Shown here: positions 1-7,252 of the stretch, piece after piece
Numbering within the stretch: position 1 is the stretch's first letter
Layout: the number at the start of each line of letters is the position of its first letter
Source of the DNA: an uncultured Eubacteriales bacterium
GTDB lineage: Bacteria; Bacillota; Clostridia; Oscillospirales; Acutalibacteraceae
Assembly: GCA_934476545.1 (NCBI GenBank)
Contig: CAKSOB010000024.1
Location: 1 to 17,463 of the forward strand
Reading direction: 5' to 3'
Length of the DNA stretch: 17,463 bases
Position numbers and translations under genes: made by a program
The notes under the pieces: model-generated
Database searches by the model: none
What the model was told of the DNA's origin: nothing
What the model saw: only the letters and a program-made list of their open reading frames with translations

Positions 1-613
1 AGGTGAGCAGATGATGCTCCGTCCCTTCTCTGCCAATGTTTCGTACATAGCCGCAAATGGTATCCTGATTTTTGTGTTGCAACAAAATATCGCAGGCATT
101 TTTCAAATGCTCCGTTCTGGTTTTAGAAGCAGGATTATATAATGCGATAGAGAAATCCGCTTCTGCGGCGCAGCGCAACCGAGTGGCAATCTTTTCCCAA
201 GGAGTCAGAAGGTCGGAAAGACTGATGACCGCAAAATCATGCGTTAACGGCGCACCCAAAACAGCCCCGCCGCTCAGGGCTGCCGTAACGCCGGCAACGG
301 GCTGTACCGTTACGCCGGGGAACCGAGAGGACAATTCCAAAGCCAGTCCTGCCATGCCGTAAACGGAGCTGTCACCACTGCAAACCAATGCAACGGTTTT
401 TCCCTCTGCTGCCAAAGCAAGGGCTTCCAAAACACGGTCTGTTTCTTTTCGCATTCCGGTACAGAACGTCGGCTTCTCCGGAAAGAACGGCTTCAGCAAT
501 TCCACATAGGCGGTGTATCCCACAATCATATCGCATTCCTGTAAGACGTGTTCCGCTTCTAGTGTTAATCCTTCTCGGCTGCCGCAGCCAAACCCAACAA
601 CGTATAATTTCAT
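1..613 (-). CDS. cobJ: Precorrin-3B / cobalt-factor III C17-methyltransferase, 3' part missing
   Basis: Tetrapyrrole methylase that uses SAM to methylate C17 and contract the ring in corrin synthesis (CobJ/CbiH family). I translated the reverse strand from the ATG at 613. It begins MKLYVVGFGCGSREGLTLEA, with the glycine-rich SAM loop at residues 7-12. CSGDSSVYGMA, the family's second SAM-site loop (usually SGDxGxYGMA), lies near residue 78, and IALYNPASKTR near residue 156 is typical of the family. About 204 residues are visible of a usual 240 or so; the frame stays open to the window edge, so the end is outside. A ribosome site (AAAGGAA) lies just upstream. The ATG overlaps the cbiG stop as ATGA, so the two are probably translationally coupled. 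It is the last visible gene of the riboswitch-controlled operon. Family sure; whether the substrate carries cobalt is inferred from the CbiD/CbiG neighbours. Confidence 0.93.
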   Translation of the reverse strand, partial: MKLYVVGFGCGSREGLTLEAEHVLQECDMIVGYTAYVELLKPFFPEKPTFCTGMRKETDRVLEALALAAEGKTVALVCSGDSSVYGMAGLALELSSRFPGVTVQPVAGVTAALSGGAVLGAPLTHDFAVISLSDLLTPWEKIATRLRCAAEADFSIALYNPASKTRTEHLKNACDILLQHKNQDTICGYVRNIGREGTEHHLLT

Positions 614-1647
614 AGTGTATTCCTTTCAAAATCCAGTTGAATCGGTCGTTCGGCAGCAGCCACCGTTACGCCGTTTCCGCCTTGTTTTTTCATGCAGAGA
701 GTTCCGCCGCTGCACACTACCGCACTGCGCTCGCAAACATTGTCCACGCCCATTTGCTGCAACACAAAGGGAGAAGCGGAAAATTCTCCTGCTTGGGCTT
801 GTAATGTTTCCGCTGTGTAAAAAAACAGTGGCAAGTGATATTTTTCTGCATATTCCAAAAGCCCCGCCTCGTTTTGCTTTCGATCAATAGATGCGATTGC
901 ACAAATTCGCTCCGGTGCAATACCGTCGGTTTTTAGGCAGGACTGCACCCATTGCTCGATGGTTTCGCAAGAAGTTCCCTTTTTGCATCCGATGCCCAGT
1001 ACTATATTTTTAGGGGTCAAATGCAGCGTTTTTGGGAAAGGGGATTTCGTAGGGTAGGGGGCAACGCAAATTCCCAAAGATACCGAAGTGTCTTTTGTCA
1101 ATTCTTTCGGTAATGGTGTGTGGGGATATGCGCTGTAAAATCCGATGGGTTCCTGCCGTAACACCGCAGCGGCAATCTCTTTTGCCGTCTGCAGATTGTC
1201 AATCAACAATCCATTTTCTTTTGCAAAGCTGTCCGGGGAAAAGGCGCCGCCAATATCGGTAGCGGTGGTAATTACCGGTACAGCATGAAGCTGGGCTGCA
1301 ACTTCTTTGGCAAGGAGATTGGCGCCGCCTAAATGTCCCGATAAAACGGGAATCACAAAGGAGCCTTTATCATCAATGACAAGCACAGCAGGGTCAGCAG
1401 CTTTTGAGCGAATATGGGGCGCAATGGCGCGAACCGCAATGCCACAGGCGCAAACAAAAATGAGAGCGTCCGTTTCTGAAAATAGTAATGCTGTTTGATG
1501 AGAAAGTGACGAAAACGGAACGCTAGTCTGTTCTGCATACCGGTTAAAGCAGTAGACGGTGCAGGTGTGCTGTGGGGGAAATTGAGAAACAATGCGCTGC
1601 GCTAAAGCTTGCCCCGCTTGGGTGACGGATAGAATTGCAATGTTCAT
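610..1647 (-). CDS. cbiG: Cobalt-precorrin-5A hydrolase CbiG
   Basis: Opens the lactone ring of cobalt-precorrin-5A and releases acetaldehyde, a step specific to the anaerobic B12 route. The protein has 345 residues, normal for the family. The N-terminal half carries the family hallmark SGHLGGAN at about 103-110, preceded by DDKGSFVIP. After a variable linker a C-terminal domain begins near residue 213 with VLGIGCKKG and includes CAIASIDRK and FFYTAETL, the usual CbiG C-terminal signature. Both ends overlap neighbours by four bases (ATGA): its start with the cbiF stop at 1644-1647, its stop with the cobJ start at 610-613. This implies a polycistronic, translationally coupled operon. CbiG is absent from the aerobic CobG route, so its presence supports an oxygen-independent pathway in an anaerobe. 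Confidence 0.96.
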   Translation of the reverse strand: MNIAILSVTQAGQALAQRIVSQFPPQHTCTVYCFNRYAEQTSVPFSSLSHQTALLFSETDALIFVCACGIAVRAIAPHIRSKAADPAVLVIDDKGSFVIPVLSGHLGGANLLAKEVAAQLHAVPVITTATDIGGAFSPDSFAKENGLLIDNLQTAKEIAAAVLRQEPIGFYSAYPHTPLPKELTKDTSVSLGICVAPYPTKSPFPKTLHLTPKNIVLGIGCKKGTSCETIEQWVQSCLKTDGIAPERICAIASIDRKQNEAGLLEYAEKYHLPLFFYTAETLQAQAGEFSASPFVLQQMGVDNVCERSAVVCSGGTLCMKKQGGNGVTVAAAERPIQLDFERNTL

Positions 1648-2399
1648 TTGGTTGCCTTTCTGAATTCCGTTTCAAAGGAAGCGTCGTACAGTTTGGATAA
1701 TTCGTAATCATTTCCAAGGAAATTGCCTACGGTAATCAAAGCTGTTTTTGTAATGTTGTTTTCTTTTGCGGTTTGCTCCAGTGTTGCTACGGTACAGCGG
1801 AGAACACGCTCCTCCGGCCAGCTTGCTTTGTAAACAATTGCAGCAGGGGTATCCGCCGAGTAACCGCCCTTTTGCAGTTCTTTCGACAGTTCTTTCAGGA
1901 GTCCGGTGCTGAGGAAAATTACCATAGTTGCACCGTGTGCAGCCAACTGTGCGATGGATTCCTTTTCCGGCACAGGAGTTCGTCCTGCCATACGGGTGAT
2001 GATCACGGTTTGAGAAACATTGGGCAGGGTGTATTCTGCTTGCAATGCGGCTGCTGCGCCGCAGAAAGAACTGACACCGGGGCAAACTGCAAAGTCAATG
2101 TGCAGCGTTCTGAGCCGATCCATCTGTTCCCGAATGGCGCCGTAAAGAGAAGGATCGCCGGTGTGCAGTCGTACCGTCAGCTTTTGCTCCTGTTCGGCTT
2201 TCTGCATGACCGCAATGACTTCGTCCAGGGTCATGTAAGCGCTGTTATAGATAGCGCATTCTTTTTTTGCATATTGCAGCAGTTCCGGATTCACCAAAGA
2301 ACCGGCATAAATAATGACATCCGCCTGCTCCAAAAGGGTTTTACCCCGCAGGGTGATCAGATCCGCCGCTCCGCAGCCGGCTCCCACAAACTGTACCAT
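1644..2399 (-). CDS. cbiF: Cobalt-precorrin-4 C11-methyltransferase CbiF/CobM
   Basis: SAM-dependent methylase adding the C11 methyl group to the corrin precursor. The protein has 251 residues, usual length. Visible marks are the N-terminal loop VGAGCGAADL (5-14), YAGSLVNPELL (31-41), the SAM-site motif TGDPSLYGAI (80-89), CPGVSSF near 110, and TRMAGRTPVPEKE in the middle, all characteristic of CbiF/CobM rather than CobI or CobJ. The ATG at 2399 is preceded by a very strong site, AAAGGAGG, ending six bases upstream, which fixes the start. That site and the first 59 bases of the gene lie inside the end of cbiD in another frame. The stop overlaps the cbiG start as ATGA. Its product is the substrate for CbiG next door, so gene order mirrors pathway order here. 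Confidence 0.96.
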   Translation of the reverse strand: MVQFVGAGCGAADLITLRGKTLLEQADVIIYAGSLVNPELLQYAKKECAIYNSAYMTLDEVIAVMQKAEQEQKLTVRLHTGDPSLYGAIREQMDRLRTLHIDFAVCPGVSSFCGAAAALQAEYTLPNVSQTVIITRMAGRTPVPEKESIAQLAAHGATMVIFLSTGLLKELSKELQKGGYSADTPAAIVYKASWPEERVLRCTVATLEQTAKENNITKTALITVGNFLGNDYELSKLYDASFETEFRKATK

Positions 2400-3531
2400 G
2401 ATAATCCTCCTTTAAATATTGGATAATTGCATCGGCATCGGCAGTTTTTACGGTGAGCAAATGCTTGTCCGAAAATAATACCGCACCGATTTCCACTTGA
2501 TTTTTTACTTTCTTCTTTAAATAATAGTCTACTCGTTGGGCGAGAATTTCCATTGTTTTTGCAAATTGCTCGCTTTGCTGCATCAAATCCAATGCACTGT
2601 CTACGGTGACGCATTGAGGGATCTGTTTTAAGATAGCCGGCTCCATGTCCGCCAGAACACCGCAGGTGACCAAGACATCCATGCGTCCGTCTGCCTGTGC
2701 GGAATGGGTGTTCATGATGCCGGTTCCCAGTTTTACCAGTTTGCCCATGTGTCCCACCAGCAGAATCCGCTTAAAGGATAAGGCGATACCAATGTCAATG
2801 GCGTCTCCGATAAAGTTACTGCACTTTACGCTGTGAGAAAGCAAGTCCGGTAGTTCGGAAGAAAGGAACGCTTCTCCGTAGTTGCCTAAGGTGAGCAGTA
2901 AGTTTTTATGCCCGTCAGCCTTTCGCATATTAGCTTCAGCTCGAATGGTGTCAATCAGCGCGGTGGTACTCATGGGTTCCACAATACCGCTGGTACCGAT
3001 AATAGAAATGCCGCCCTCAATGCCCATATAAGGATTGTACGTTCGTTTTGCAATTTCTGCTCCGTTTGGAACAGAAATGGTAACGAGAAATCCGCCGGAG
3101 TAGTGATGCGTTTTAGCAACCTCCGTTACCGCTTCTGTAATCATTTTGCGGGGCATGGAATTGATGGCGAATTCTCCCGCCGGTTGATCCAGTCCCGGTT
3201 TGGTGACAATCCCCACGCCTTCTCCGCCGGTAATGGTGACGCCTTCTTCCTGCTTAGATACGGTTGTTTGGATTTTTATTTGGTTGGTAATATCCGGGTC
3301 ATCGCCGCTGTCTTTTTGAATCAAACAGGAAGCGGTTGTTCCGTCTAGCGTAGGAGAGAGCACCGAGAGCGTAAGGGGAATCCCCTTTGGTGTCATCAAG
3401 TTTACGGTAGGGGAGTATACGCCGGAAAGCAGCAGCTCCGCAGCGGCTTTTGCCCCTGCCGCAGCACAGGAACCGGTGGTGTATCCGCAGCGCAGCTTTT
3501 GTGCGCCGCAGTAAACGTAGGTTTCCAACAT
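2341..3531 (-). CDS. cbiD: Cobalt-precorrin-5B C1-methyltransferase CbiD
   Basis: Methylates C1 of cobalt-precorrin-5B; CbiD is the methylase unique to the anaerobic pathway and is not a member of the tetrapyrrole methylase fold. The family signature CGYTTGSCAAAGAKAA lies at residues 15-30. GGEGVGIVTKPGL and INSMPRKMI follow, and IIGTSGIVEPMS and LLVGHMGKLVKLG lie further on. I start at the ATG at 3531 because AGGAGGG sits six bases upstream. An in-frame ATG at 3561 lies inside the intrinsic terminator stem and has no ribosome site. From 3531 the protein has 396 residues, slightly long for the family. The extra tail (GTVCGSRLRSGG...) is encoded by sequence that also encodes the CbiF N-terminus, a 59-base overlap. 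First gene of the operon, downstream of the cobalamin riboswitch and terminator. Confidence 0.96.
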   Translation of the reverse strand: MLETYVYCGAQKLRCGYTTGSCAAAGAKAAAELLLSGVYSPTVNLMTPKGIPLTLSVLSPTLDGTTASCLIQKDSGDDPDITNQIKIQTTVSKQEEGVTITGGEGVGIVTKPGLDQPAGEFAINSMPRKMITEAVTEVAKTHHYSGGFLVTISVPNGAEIAKRTYNPYMGIEGGISIIGTSGIVEPMSTTALIDTIRAEANMRKADGHKNLLLTLGNYGEAFLSSELPDLLSHSVKCSNFIGDAIDIGIALSFKRILLVGHMGKLVKLGTGIMNTHSAQADGRMDVLVTCGVLADMEPAILKQIPQCVTVDSALDLMQQSEQFAKTMEILAQRVDYYLKKKVKNQVEIGAVLFSDKHLLTVKTADADAIIQYLKEDYHGTVCGSRLRSGGSDHPAG

Positions 3532-3553
3532 GATGATCCCTCCTGATAAAAGA

Positions 3554-3591
3554 AAAAGCACTGTTATGCGTAACGCTGAAACAGTGCTTTT
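3554..3591 (-). terminator. Intrinsic terminator in the cbi leader (riboswitch expression platform)
   Basis: On the minus strand a perfect 12-base-pair stem, AAAAGCACTGTT with AACAGTGCTTTT, is followed by more T (TTTTTCTTTT). It lies between the cobalamin aptamer and the cbiD ribosome site. Its loop contains a smaller GCG/CGC pairing. The position fits the off-state terminator of a transcription-attenuating riboswitch. The antiterminator partner was not resolved by eye. Confidence 0.85.
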
Positions 3592-3720
3592 AGGATAACT
3601 CTATGGAAAACAAATCGTCGGGAAATACGCTGCCGACTTCCTTATGAAAAGGCAACGGGTTGATTTGCATCCTTGTTTAAGTTCCAGAGTACCGCAGATT
3701 TTAAACAATTCCCCAAAGGG
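3592..3720 (-). promoter_or_regulatory. Cbi leader between aptamer and terminator, with three further hairpins
   Basis: This 129-base stretch holds no gene. On the minus strand it can form CCCC/GGGG closing three bases (3711-3721), TTGTTTAA/TTAAACAA (3701-3708 with 3673-3680), and GTCGG/CCGAC (3617-3637). They are candidates for the P13 kissing hairpin and for an antiterminator, but I cannot say which competes with the terminator at 3554-3591. Confidence 0.5.
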
Positions 3721-3885
3721 GAGAACACCGGTAAGTATTCCGACTGATCACCTGCCAGTAAGCATGGCCTGCACACGCCTTCCCGAAAAAAATTCAGTGG
3801 CAGGATTGCTCCTGTGTGCATTGCGGTGAAACACGGCAACGGCCTTGTTTGGGAGTTCCACCCAATTCCTGACCCTGTGTTCCGA
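3721..3885 (-). promoter_or_regulatory. Cobalamin riboswitch (adenosylcobalamin-type aptamer)
   Basis: Read on the minus strand, core elements appear in the expected order. Near 3877 there is a P1 strand, GAACAC (3877-3882), which pairs with GTGTTC (3723-3728). Next comes CAGGAATTGGGTGGAACTCC, resembling the conserved GGGAA...GGTG...AA.CC core. A P5-like hairpin follows, AAACAAGGC/GCCGTGTTT. Then comes CTGCCACTGA followed by CGGGAAGGCG, the usual GCCACTG...GGGAAGG block. The segment ends in a B12 box, AGTCGGAATACTTACCGG, at about 3728-3745. It sits in the leader of a cobalamin biosynthesis operon, the expected genetic context. By established knowledge, such RNAs lower expression when cobalamin is bound. 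The boundaries are approximate. Confidence 0.88.
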
Positions 3886-3908
3886 TTTCGATTGATTTTT
3901 CGCTTTTC

Positions 3909-3937
3909 ATTATAGTATACGGGATTTTTCTTGTCAA
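3909..3937 (-). promoter_or_regulatory. Sigma-A promoter of the cbi operon
   Basis: The minus strand has a perfect -35 TTGACA (3937-3932), a 17-base spacer and a perfect -10 TATAAT (3914-3909). Transcription should start near 3902, giving a leader of roughly 370 bases before the cbiD ATG, which contains the riboswitch. Confidence 0.88.
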
Positions 3938-4009
3938 GATAAGTTCCGTTAGACAGATTGTTTTGCAAGGTTCAACGAAAAGTTCACAATTTATTCAGAG
4001 GCGGCTGTG

Positions 4010-4038
4010 TTGACAGAAGAAGCAAATGGCGATATAAT
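4010..4038 (+). promoter_or_regulatory. Sigma-A promoter of marR-htpG
   Basis: Perfect -35 TTGACA (4010-4015), 17-base spacer, perfect -10 TATAAT (4033-4038). It is divergent from the cbi promoter, about 70 bases away. Such a strong promoter suggests that output is set by repression at the operator just downstream. Confidence 0.88.
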
Positions 4039-4043
4039 AATAT

Positions 4044-4059
4044 TGTTCAAAATAGAACA
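4044..4059 (+). promoter_or_regulatory. Candidate MarR operator, inverted repeat at the start site
   Basis: Perfect 5-base inverted repeat TGTTC-N6-GAACA directly after the -10, covering the predicted start site. MarR-family repressors commonly bind 16-20 base palindromes at their own promoter, so autorepression is the natural reading. Binding itself is inference. Confidence 0.6.
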
Positions 4060-4087
4060 GTTTAATTATGCACAATAAGGAGGCGTC

Positions 4088-4528
4088 ATGGATCATCTTT
4101 TAGAACATATCTTTATGAGCAGAGAATTGTATCAAAGCATTCTAAAGCCGGTTTGCGATAAATACGACTTAACCGGCACAGAGCTGATTATTTTGCTGTT
4201 CTTAGATGATAACCCACCCTACGATACGGCGACAGATATTGTAGAAAAGCGCCGCCTTACCAAATCTTCCATTTCCATGGCAGTGCGAAACTTGGAGGAG
4301 AAAGGCTTTGTAGTTGGGGAATATGTGGGCAGAAATCGCCGTTCCATTCATCTAAAACTGCAAAAGAGTGCCCGTCCGGTTATTTGTGACGGCAGGGCAG
4401 CGCAGGAAGATTTTTTCGGTATTTTGGCAGACGGTTTTTCCGAAGAGGAAAAAGAGCGGCTAAAAACGTATTTTTCTCGTGTGAATGCCAATATTGAAGC
4501 ATACCACAAACGTTCTTCACAAAAATGA
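4088..4528 (+). CDS. MarR-family transcriptional regulator
   Basis: Small DNA-binding protein of 146 residues, normal for MarR. The winged helix-turn-helix covers about residues 28-95: TGTELIILLFL, then the recognition helix region KRRLTKSSISMAVRNLEEKG, then the wing GEYVGRNRRSIHLKL, where the family usually has a basic DxRD-like turn. Flanking helices (residues 1-20 and about 110-142) would form the dimer interface. The start is supported by AAGGAGG at 4077-4083. It lies 47 bases upstream of htpG on the same strand with no terminator between, so it is probably co-transcribed with htpG. Its likely operator is the inverted repeat at 4044-4059. The ligand is unknown. Confidence 0.92.
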   Translation: MDHLLEHIFMSRELYQSILKPVCDKYDLTGTELIILLFLDDNPPYDTATDIVEKRRLTKSSISMAVRNLEEKGFVVGEYVGRNRRSIHLKLQKSARPVICDGRAAQEDFFGILADGFSEEEKERLKTYFSRVNANIEAYHKRSSQK

Positions 4529-4575
4529 GGAGCTTTTAAAACAGAAAATGATAGGAAAGATAAAGAGGGATAATC

Positions 4576-6471
4576 ATGGTAAAGAAGCAATTCCAAACCG
4601 AATCAAAAAAACTGTTGGATATGATGGTTCATTCCATCTATACCAACAAAGAAATTTTTCTGAGAGAGTTGATCTCCAACGCCAGCGATGCAATTGATAA
4701 ACTGTACTTCCGCTCCTTGACCGATGACACTGTGACCTTGAGCCATGAGGACTATGAAATTCGGATTGCTGTGGATAAAGAACAGCGTACCTTAACCATT
4801 TCCGATAACGGCTGCGGCATGTCTGCGGAAGAACTGGAAACCAACTTGGGTACTATCGCCAAGAGCGGTTCTTATGATTTTAAAAACGATCCGGAAAAAG
4901 AGGGCATGGAACAAATTGATATTATCGGTCAGTTCGGCGTTGGCTTCTACTCCGCCTTTATGGTCGCCGATAAAATCACCGTGGAAAGCCGGATGTATGG
5001 AACCGAGGAGGGCAACCGTTGGGAGTCGGACGGCGCAGATGGCTACACCATGGAGCCTTGTGAAAAAGCAACTGCCGGCACTACCATCACCCTGCACTTG
5101 AGAGAAGATACAGAGCAGGAGAAGTACAGCGATTATCTGGAGCCTTATCGAATCGCCTCTTTGGTAAAGAAGTACAGCGACTATATTCGTTACCCAATTA
5201 AAATGATGATTGAGCATCAACATTTAAAAGAGGGCAGCAAAGACGAGTATGAAACTGTACTGGAGGATACCACACTGAACAGCATGGTACCTCTGTGGAA
5301 GAAGAGCGCAGGCAGTGTGACACAGGAAGAGTATAATGCCTTCTATCAAGAAAAGTTTGGAGATTACGAGCCGCCGCTGACAGTCATTCGCCAAAAGGCA
5401 GAGGGTACCTCCAACTACGAAGCACTCCTGTTTATTCCGGCGCACGCTCCTTATGATTATTACAGCCGAGAGTATGAGAAGGGCTTGCAGCTTTATTCCA
5501 GCGGCGTTTTGATTATGGATAAGTGTAAGGATTTGGTTCCGGATCACTTCAGCTTTGTAAAGGGTGTTGTAGACAGCTCCGATTTGTCTCTGAATATTTC
5601 CAGAGAGCTGCTCCAACAGGATCATCAGTTAAAGGTGATTGCAAAAGCACTGGAGAAGAAAATTGCCGGAGAGCTTGCAAAGCTGCTGAAGAACGACCGT
5701 GAAAAATACGAAACCTTTTTCCAATCCTTTGGCGCACAGTTGAAATGGGGCGCTTACAGCGACTACGGAATCCATCGTGATATTTTAGAGGATTTGTTGC
5801 TGTTTTACTCTTCTCAAGAGGAGAAATATGTTACACTGAAAGAGTATGTTTCCCGCATGAAGGAAGACCAAAAGAAAATCTATTATGCTTCCGGTGATGC
5901 CGTAGAAAAAATCAAGCTGCTGCCACAGGTAGAAGCTGTGCGGAACCACGGCTATGAGGTATTGTATCTCACCGAGGATATGGATGAGTTCACATTGCAA
6001 ATGTTGGGTGTTTACAAAGAAAAAGAATTCTCCAATGTTTGCACCGATCAGTTGGATTTGAGCACCGAGGAAGAAAAGGAAACCTTGAAGGCAGAAAATG
6101 AAGAAGCCAAGGACTTGTTTGCATTTATGAAAGAAAGCATCGGCCCGGAGCTGCACGATGTTCGGTTTACCAATGCCCTGCAAAATCATCCGGCTTGCCT
6201 TTCCAGTGAGGGTGCCTTGTCCGTGAATATGGAAAAGGTTCTGAATAAAATGCCGGGCGCAATGGAAGACGCTGTGAAAGCCCAGTTGGTTTTGGAAATC
6301 AATGTAAATCACCCGATTGCACAAAAGTTGAAAGCATTATATCCGGATCAAAAAGAAGAGCTGGCAAAGTACAGCAAGCTGCTGTATGCCGGCGCTCGCA
6401 TGACCGGCGGATTGCCGTTGGAAAATCCGGCGGAAATCAACAACCTGATTTGCGATTTAATGCTGGCTTAA
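4576..6471 (+). CDS. htpG: Molecular chaperone HtpG (bacterial Hsp90)
   Basis: ATP-dependent cytoplasmic Hsp90 chaperone, 631 residues, the usual size. The N-terminal GHKL ATPase domain is complete: ELISNASDAIDKL (about 31-43) holds the catalytic Glu and Mg-binding Asn, DNGCGM (about 78-83) the adenine-contacting Asp, and GQFGVGFYSAFMV (about 119-131) the lid glycine loop. The middle domain shows the LYSSGVLIMD and VDSSDLSLNISRE motifs with the catalytic-loop Arg. The C-terminal dimerisation domain ends in GLPLENPAEINNL. The ATG at 4576 follows GAGGG six bases upstream. No CIRCE element (TTAGCACTC-N9-GAGTGCTAA) was seen. The gene follows marR in an apparent operon, so control by a MarR repressor rather than HrcA is likely. 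Confidence 0.97.
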   Translation: MVKKQFQTESKKLLDMMVHSIYTNKEIFLRELISNASDAIDKLYFRSLTDDTVTLSHEDYEIRIAVDKEQRTLTISDNGCGMSAEELETNLGTIAKSGSYDFKNDPEKEGMEQIDIIGQFGVGFYSAFMVADKITVESRMYGTEEGNRWESDGADGYTMEPCEKATAGTTITLHLREDTEQEKYSDYLEPYRIASLVKKYSDYIRYPIKMMIEHQHLKEGSKDEYETVLEDTTLNSMVPLWKKSAGSVTQEEYNAFYQEKFGDYEPPLTVIRQKAEGTSNYEALLFIPAHAPYDYYSREYEKGLQLYSSGVLIMDKCKDLVPDHFSFVKGVVDSSDLSLNISRELLQQDHQLKVIAKALEKKIAGELAKLLKNDREKYETFFQSFGAQLKWGAYSDYGIHRDILEDLLLFYSSQEEKYVTLKEYVSRMKEDQKKIYYASGDAVEKIKLLPQVEAVRNHGYEVLYLTEDMDEFTLQMLGVYKEKEFSNVCTDQLDLSTEEEKETLKAENEEAKDLFAFMKESIGPELHDVRFTNALQNHPACLSSEGALSVNMEKVLNKMPGAMEDAVKAQLVLEINVNHPIAQKLKALYPDQKEELAKYSKLLYAGARMTGGLPLENPAEINNLICDLMLA

Positions 6472-6489
6472 TTTTCTAATTAAATAAAT

Positions 6490-6533
6490 AAAAACACCTC
6501 CGACCGTCAAAAAACGGAATCGGGGGTGTTTTT
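6490..6533. terminator. Bidirectional terminator between htpG and the Rrf2 gene
   Basis: A 14-base-pair stem with one G-T pair (AAAAACACCTCCGA with TCGGGGGTGTTTTT) encloses a second small hairpin CCGT/ACGG. A-run and T-run flanks make it usable from both strands, fitting the convergent genes on either side. Confidence 0.88.
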
Positions 6534-6569
6534 CTGTTGGAAATCGGAACTGTTACCGGAAAAGCCGCA

Positions 6570-7004
6570 TTAGATAATATAGTCGTTGGCGTATTGTTCC
6601 CGCTGTCGTTCCAGTAAATCTTGCAGGGTGATGCTGTCCAAATATTGGTCAATCACTTGATCCAGTCCCTTACAAACAGATAAGATCACAAATTCGTTGC
6701 CCTGTTCGCCGACAGAATTGTATTCTGCCGCAGCGGTAGGGGAAAGGCTTCCCTCGGTCAACCGAAGAATTTGTCCTACGGTGTATTCTTCCGGCTTTTT
6801 GGCAAGCTGATATCCGCCCTGGAAACCTCTGGTTGTGTATAGAATTTCCGATTTGTTGAGAACAGGAACAATTTGCTCCAAATATTTTTTAGAGATTCCC
6901 TGTCGTGCAGCAATCTCTTTCAGAGAAACAAAGTTGCCGTCCTGATGCTCTGCCAAATCCAACAGCATCCGCAGCGCATACCGACCTTTTGTAGAAATTT
7001 TCAT
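6570..7004 (-). CDS. Rrf2-family transcriptional regulator (CymR/IscR-like)
   Basis: 144-residue DNA-binding regulator. It begins MKISTKGRYALRMLLDLAEH, the classic Rrf2 opening. The winged helix follows, with SLKEIAARQGISKKYLEQIV as the helix-turn-helix (about 27-46) and TTRGFQGGYQLA as the wing (about 58-69). Only one cysteine is present (in SVCKG), so the three-Cys Fe-S site of IscR/NsrR is absent; it is closer to CymR-type members that sense via a partner enzyme. No cysteine-metabolism gene lies nearby to confirm that. I chose the ATG at 7004 because GAGGTG lies upstream and the predicted transcription start (about 7030) leaves almost no leader for the in-frame ATG at 7025. Confidence 0.88.
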   Translation of the reverse strand: MKISTKGRYALRMLLDLAEHQDGNFVSLKEIAARQGISKKYLEQIVPVLNKSEILYTTRGFQGGYQLAKKPEEYTVGQILRLTEGSLSPTAAAEYNSVGEQGNEFVILSVCKGLDQVIDQYLDSITLQDLLERQREQYANDYII

Positions 7005-7036
7005 AAGAACGTTCACCTCAGTCATGGTATAATCCT

Positions 7037-7065
7037 ATAATAACATCTTTTTAATAGGTTTTCAA
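7037..7065 (-). promoter_or_regulatory. Promoter of the Rrf2 gene
   Basis: On the minus strand, TTGAAA (7065-7060), a 17-base spacer and TATTAT (7042-7037). The predicted start near 7030 supports the 7004 translation start. Confidence 0.7.
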
Positions 7066-7137
7066 GAGGTTCTGCAAAAAGAAACAAATTTCATCCCAAT
7101 GCTTTCTATAAAAACATGTTAATTTTTGGGGCCTCTC

Positions 7138-7167
7138 TTGACAAGTGTGCAATGGGTGTGGTATCCT
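7138..7167 (+). promoter_or_regulatory. Promoter of the class II amidotransferase gene
   Basis: Consensus -35 TTGACA (7138-7143), 18-base spacer, -10 TATCCT (7162-7167) with an extended TGG immediately before it. An unusually AT-rich leader of about 80 bases (7168-7240) follows, ending in GGAGGG before the ATG. Confidence 0.72.
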
Positions 7168-7252
7168 AATACATAGTAAACATATATATTATATGAAAAA
7201 TTAAAAATATAATCTGGCATTCTTATAAAAATAAAAATCGGAGGGATCGGAT

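Noticed and set aside
1773..2426. 217-codon plus-strand frame antisense to cbiF
   Set aside because: Cysteine-rich, low-complexity translation typical of a reverse-frame shadow; cbiF on the other strand is unmistakable.
3741..3757. Plus-strand GACTGATCACCTGCC, resembling a B12 box on the opposite strand
   Set aside because: All other aptamer elements are in order only on the minus strand, where the operon lies; this is part of an aptamer stem read backwards.
3642..3968. Open frame of 108 codons on the minus strand upstream of cbiD
   Set aside because: It lies over the riboswitch aptamer and promoter, starts upstream of the predicted transcription start, and has no ribosome site.
4529..4575. 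Heat-shock control of htpG by HrcA (CIRCE element)
   Set aside because: No TTAGCACTC-N9-GAGTGCTAA or close variant was seen before marR or htpG.
6570..7004. Fe-S sensing (IscR/NsrR) assignment for the Rrf2 regulator
   Set aside because: Only one cysteine is present; the three-Cys cluster site is missing.
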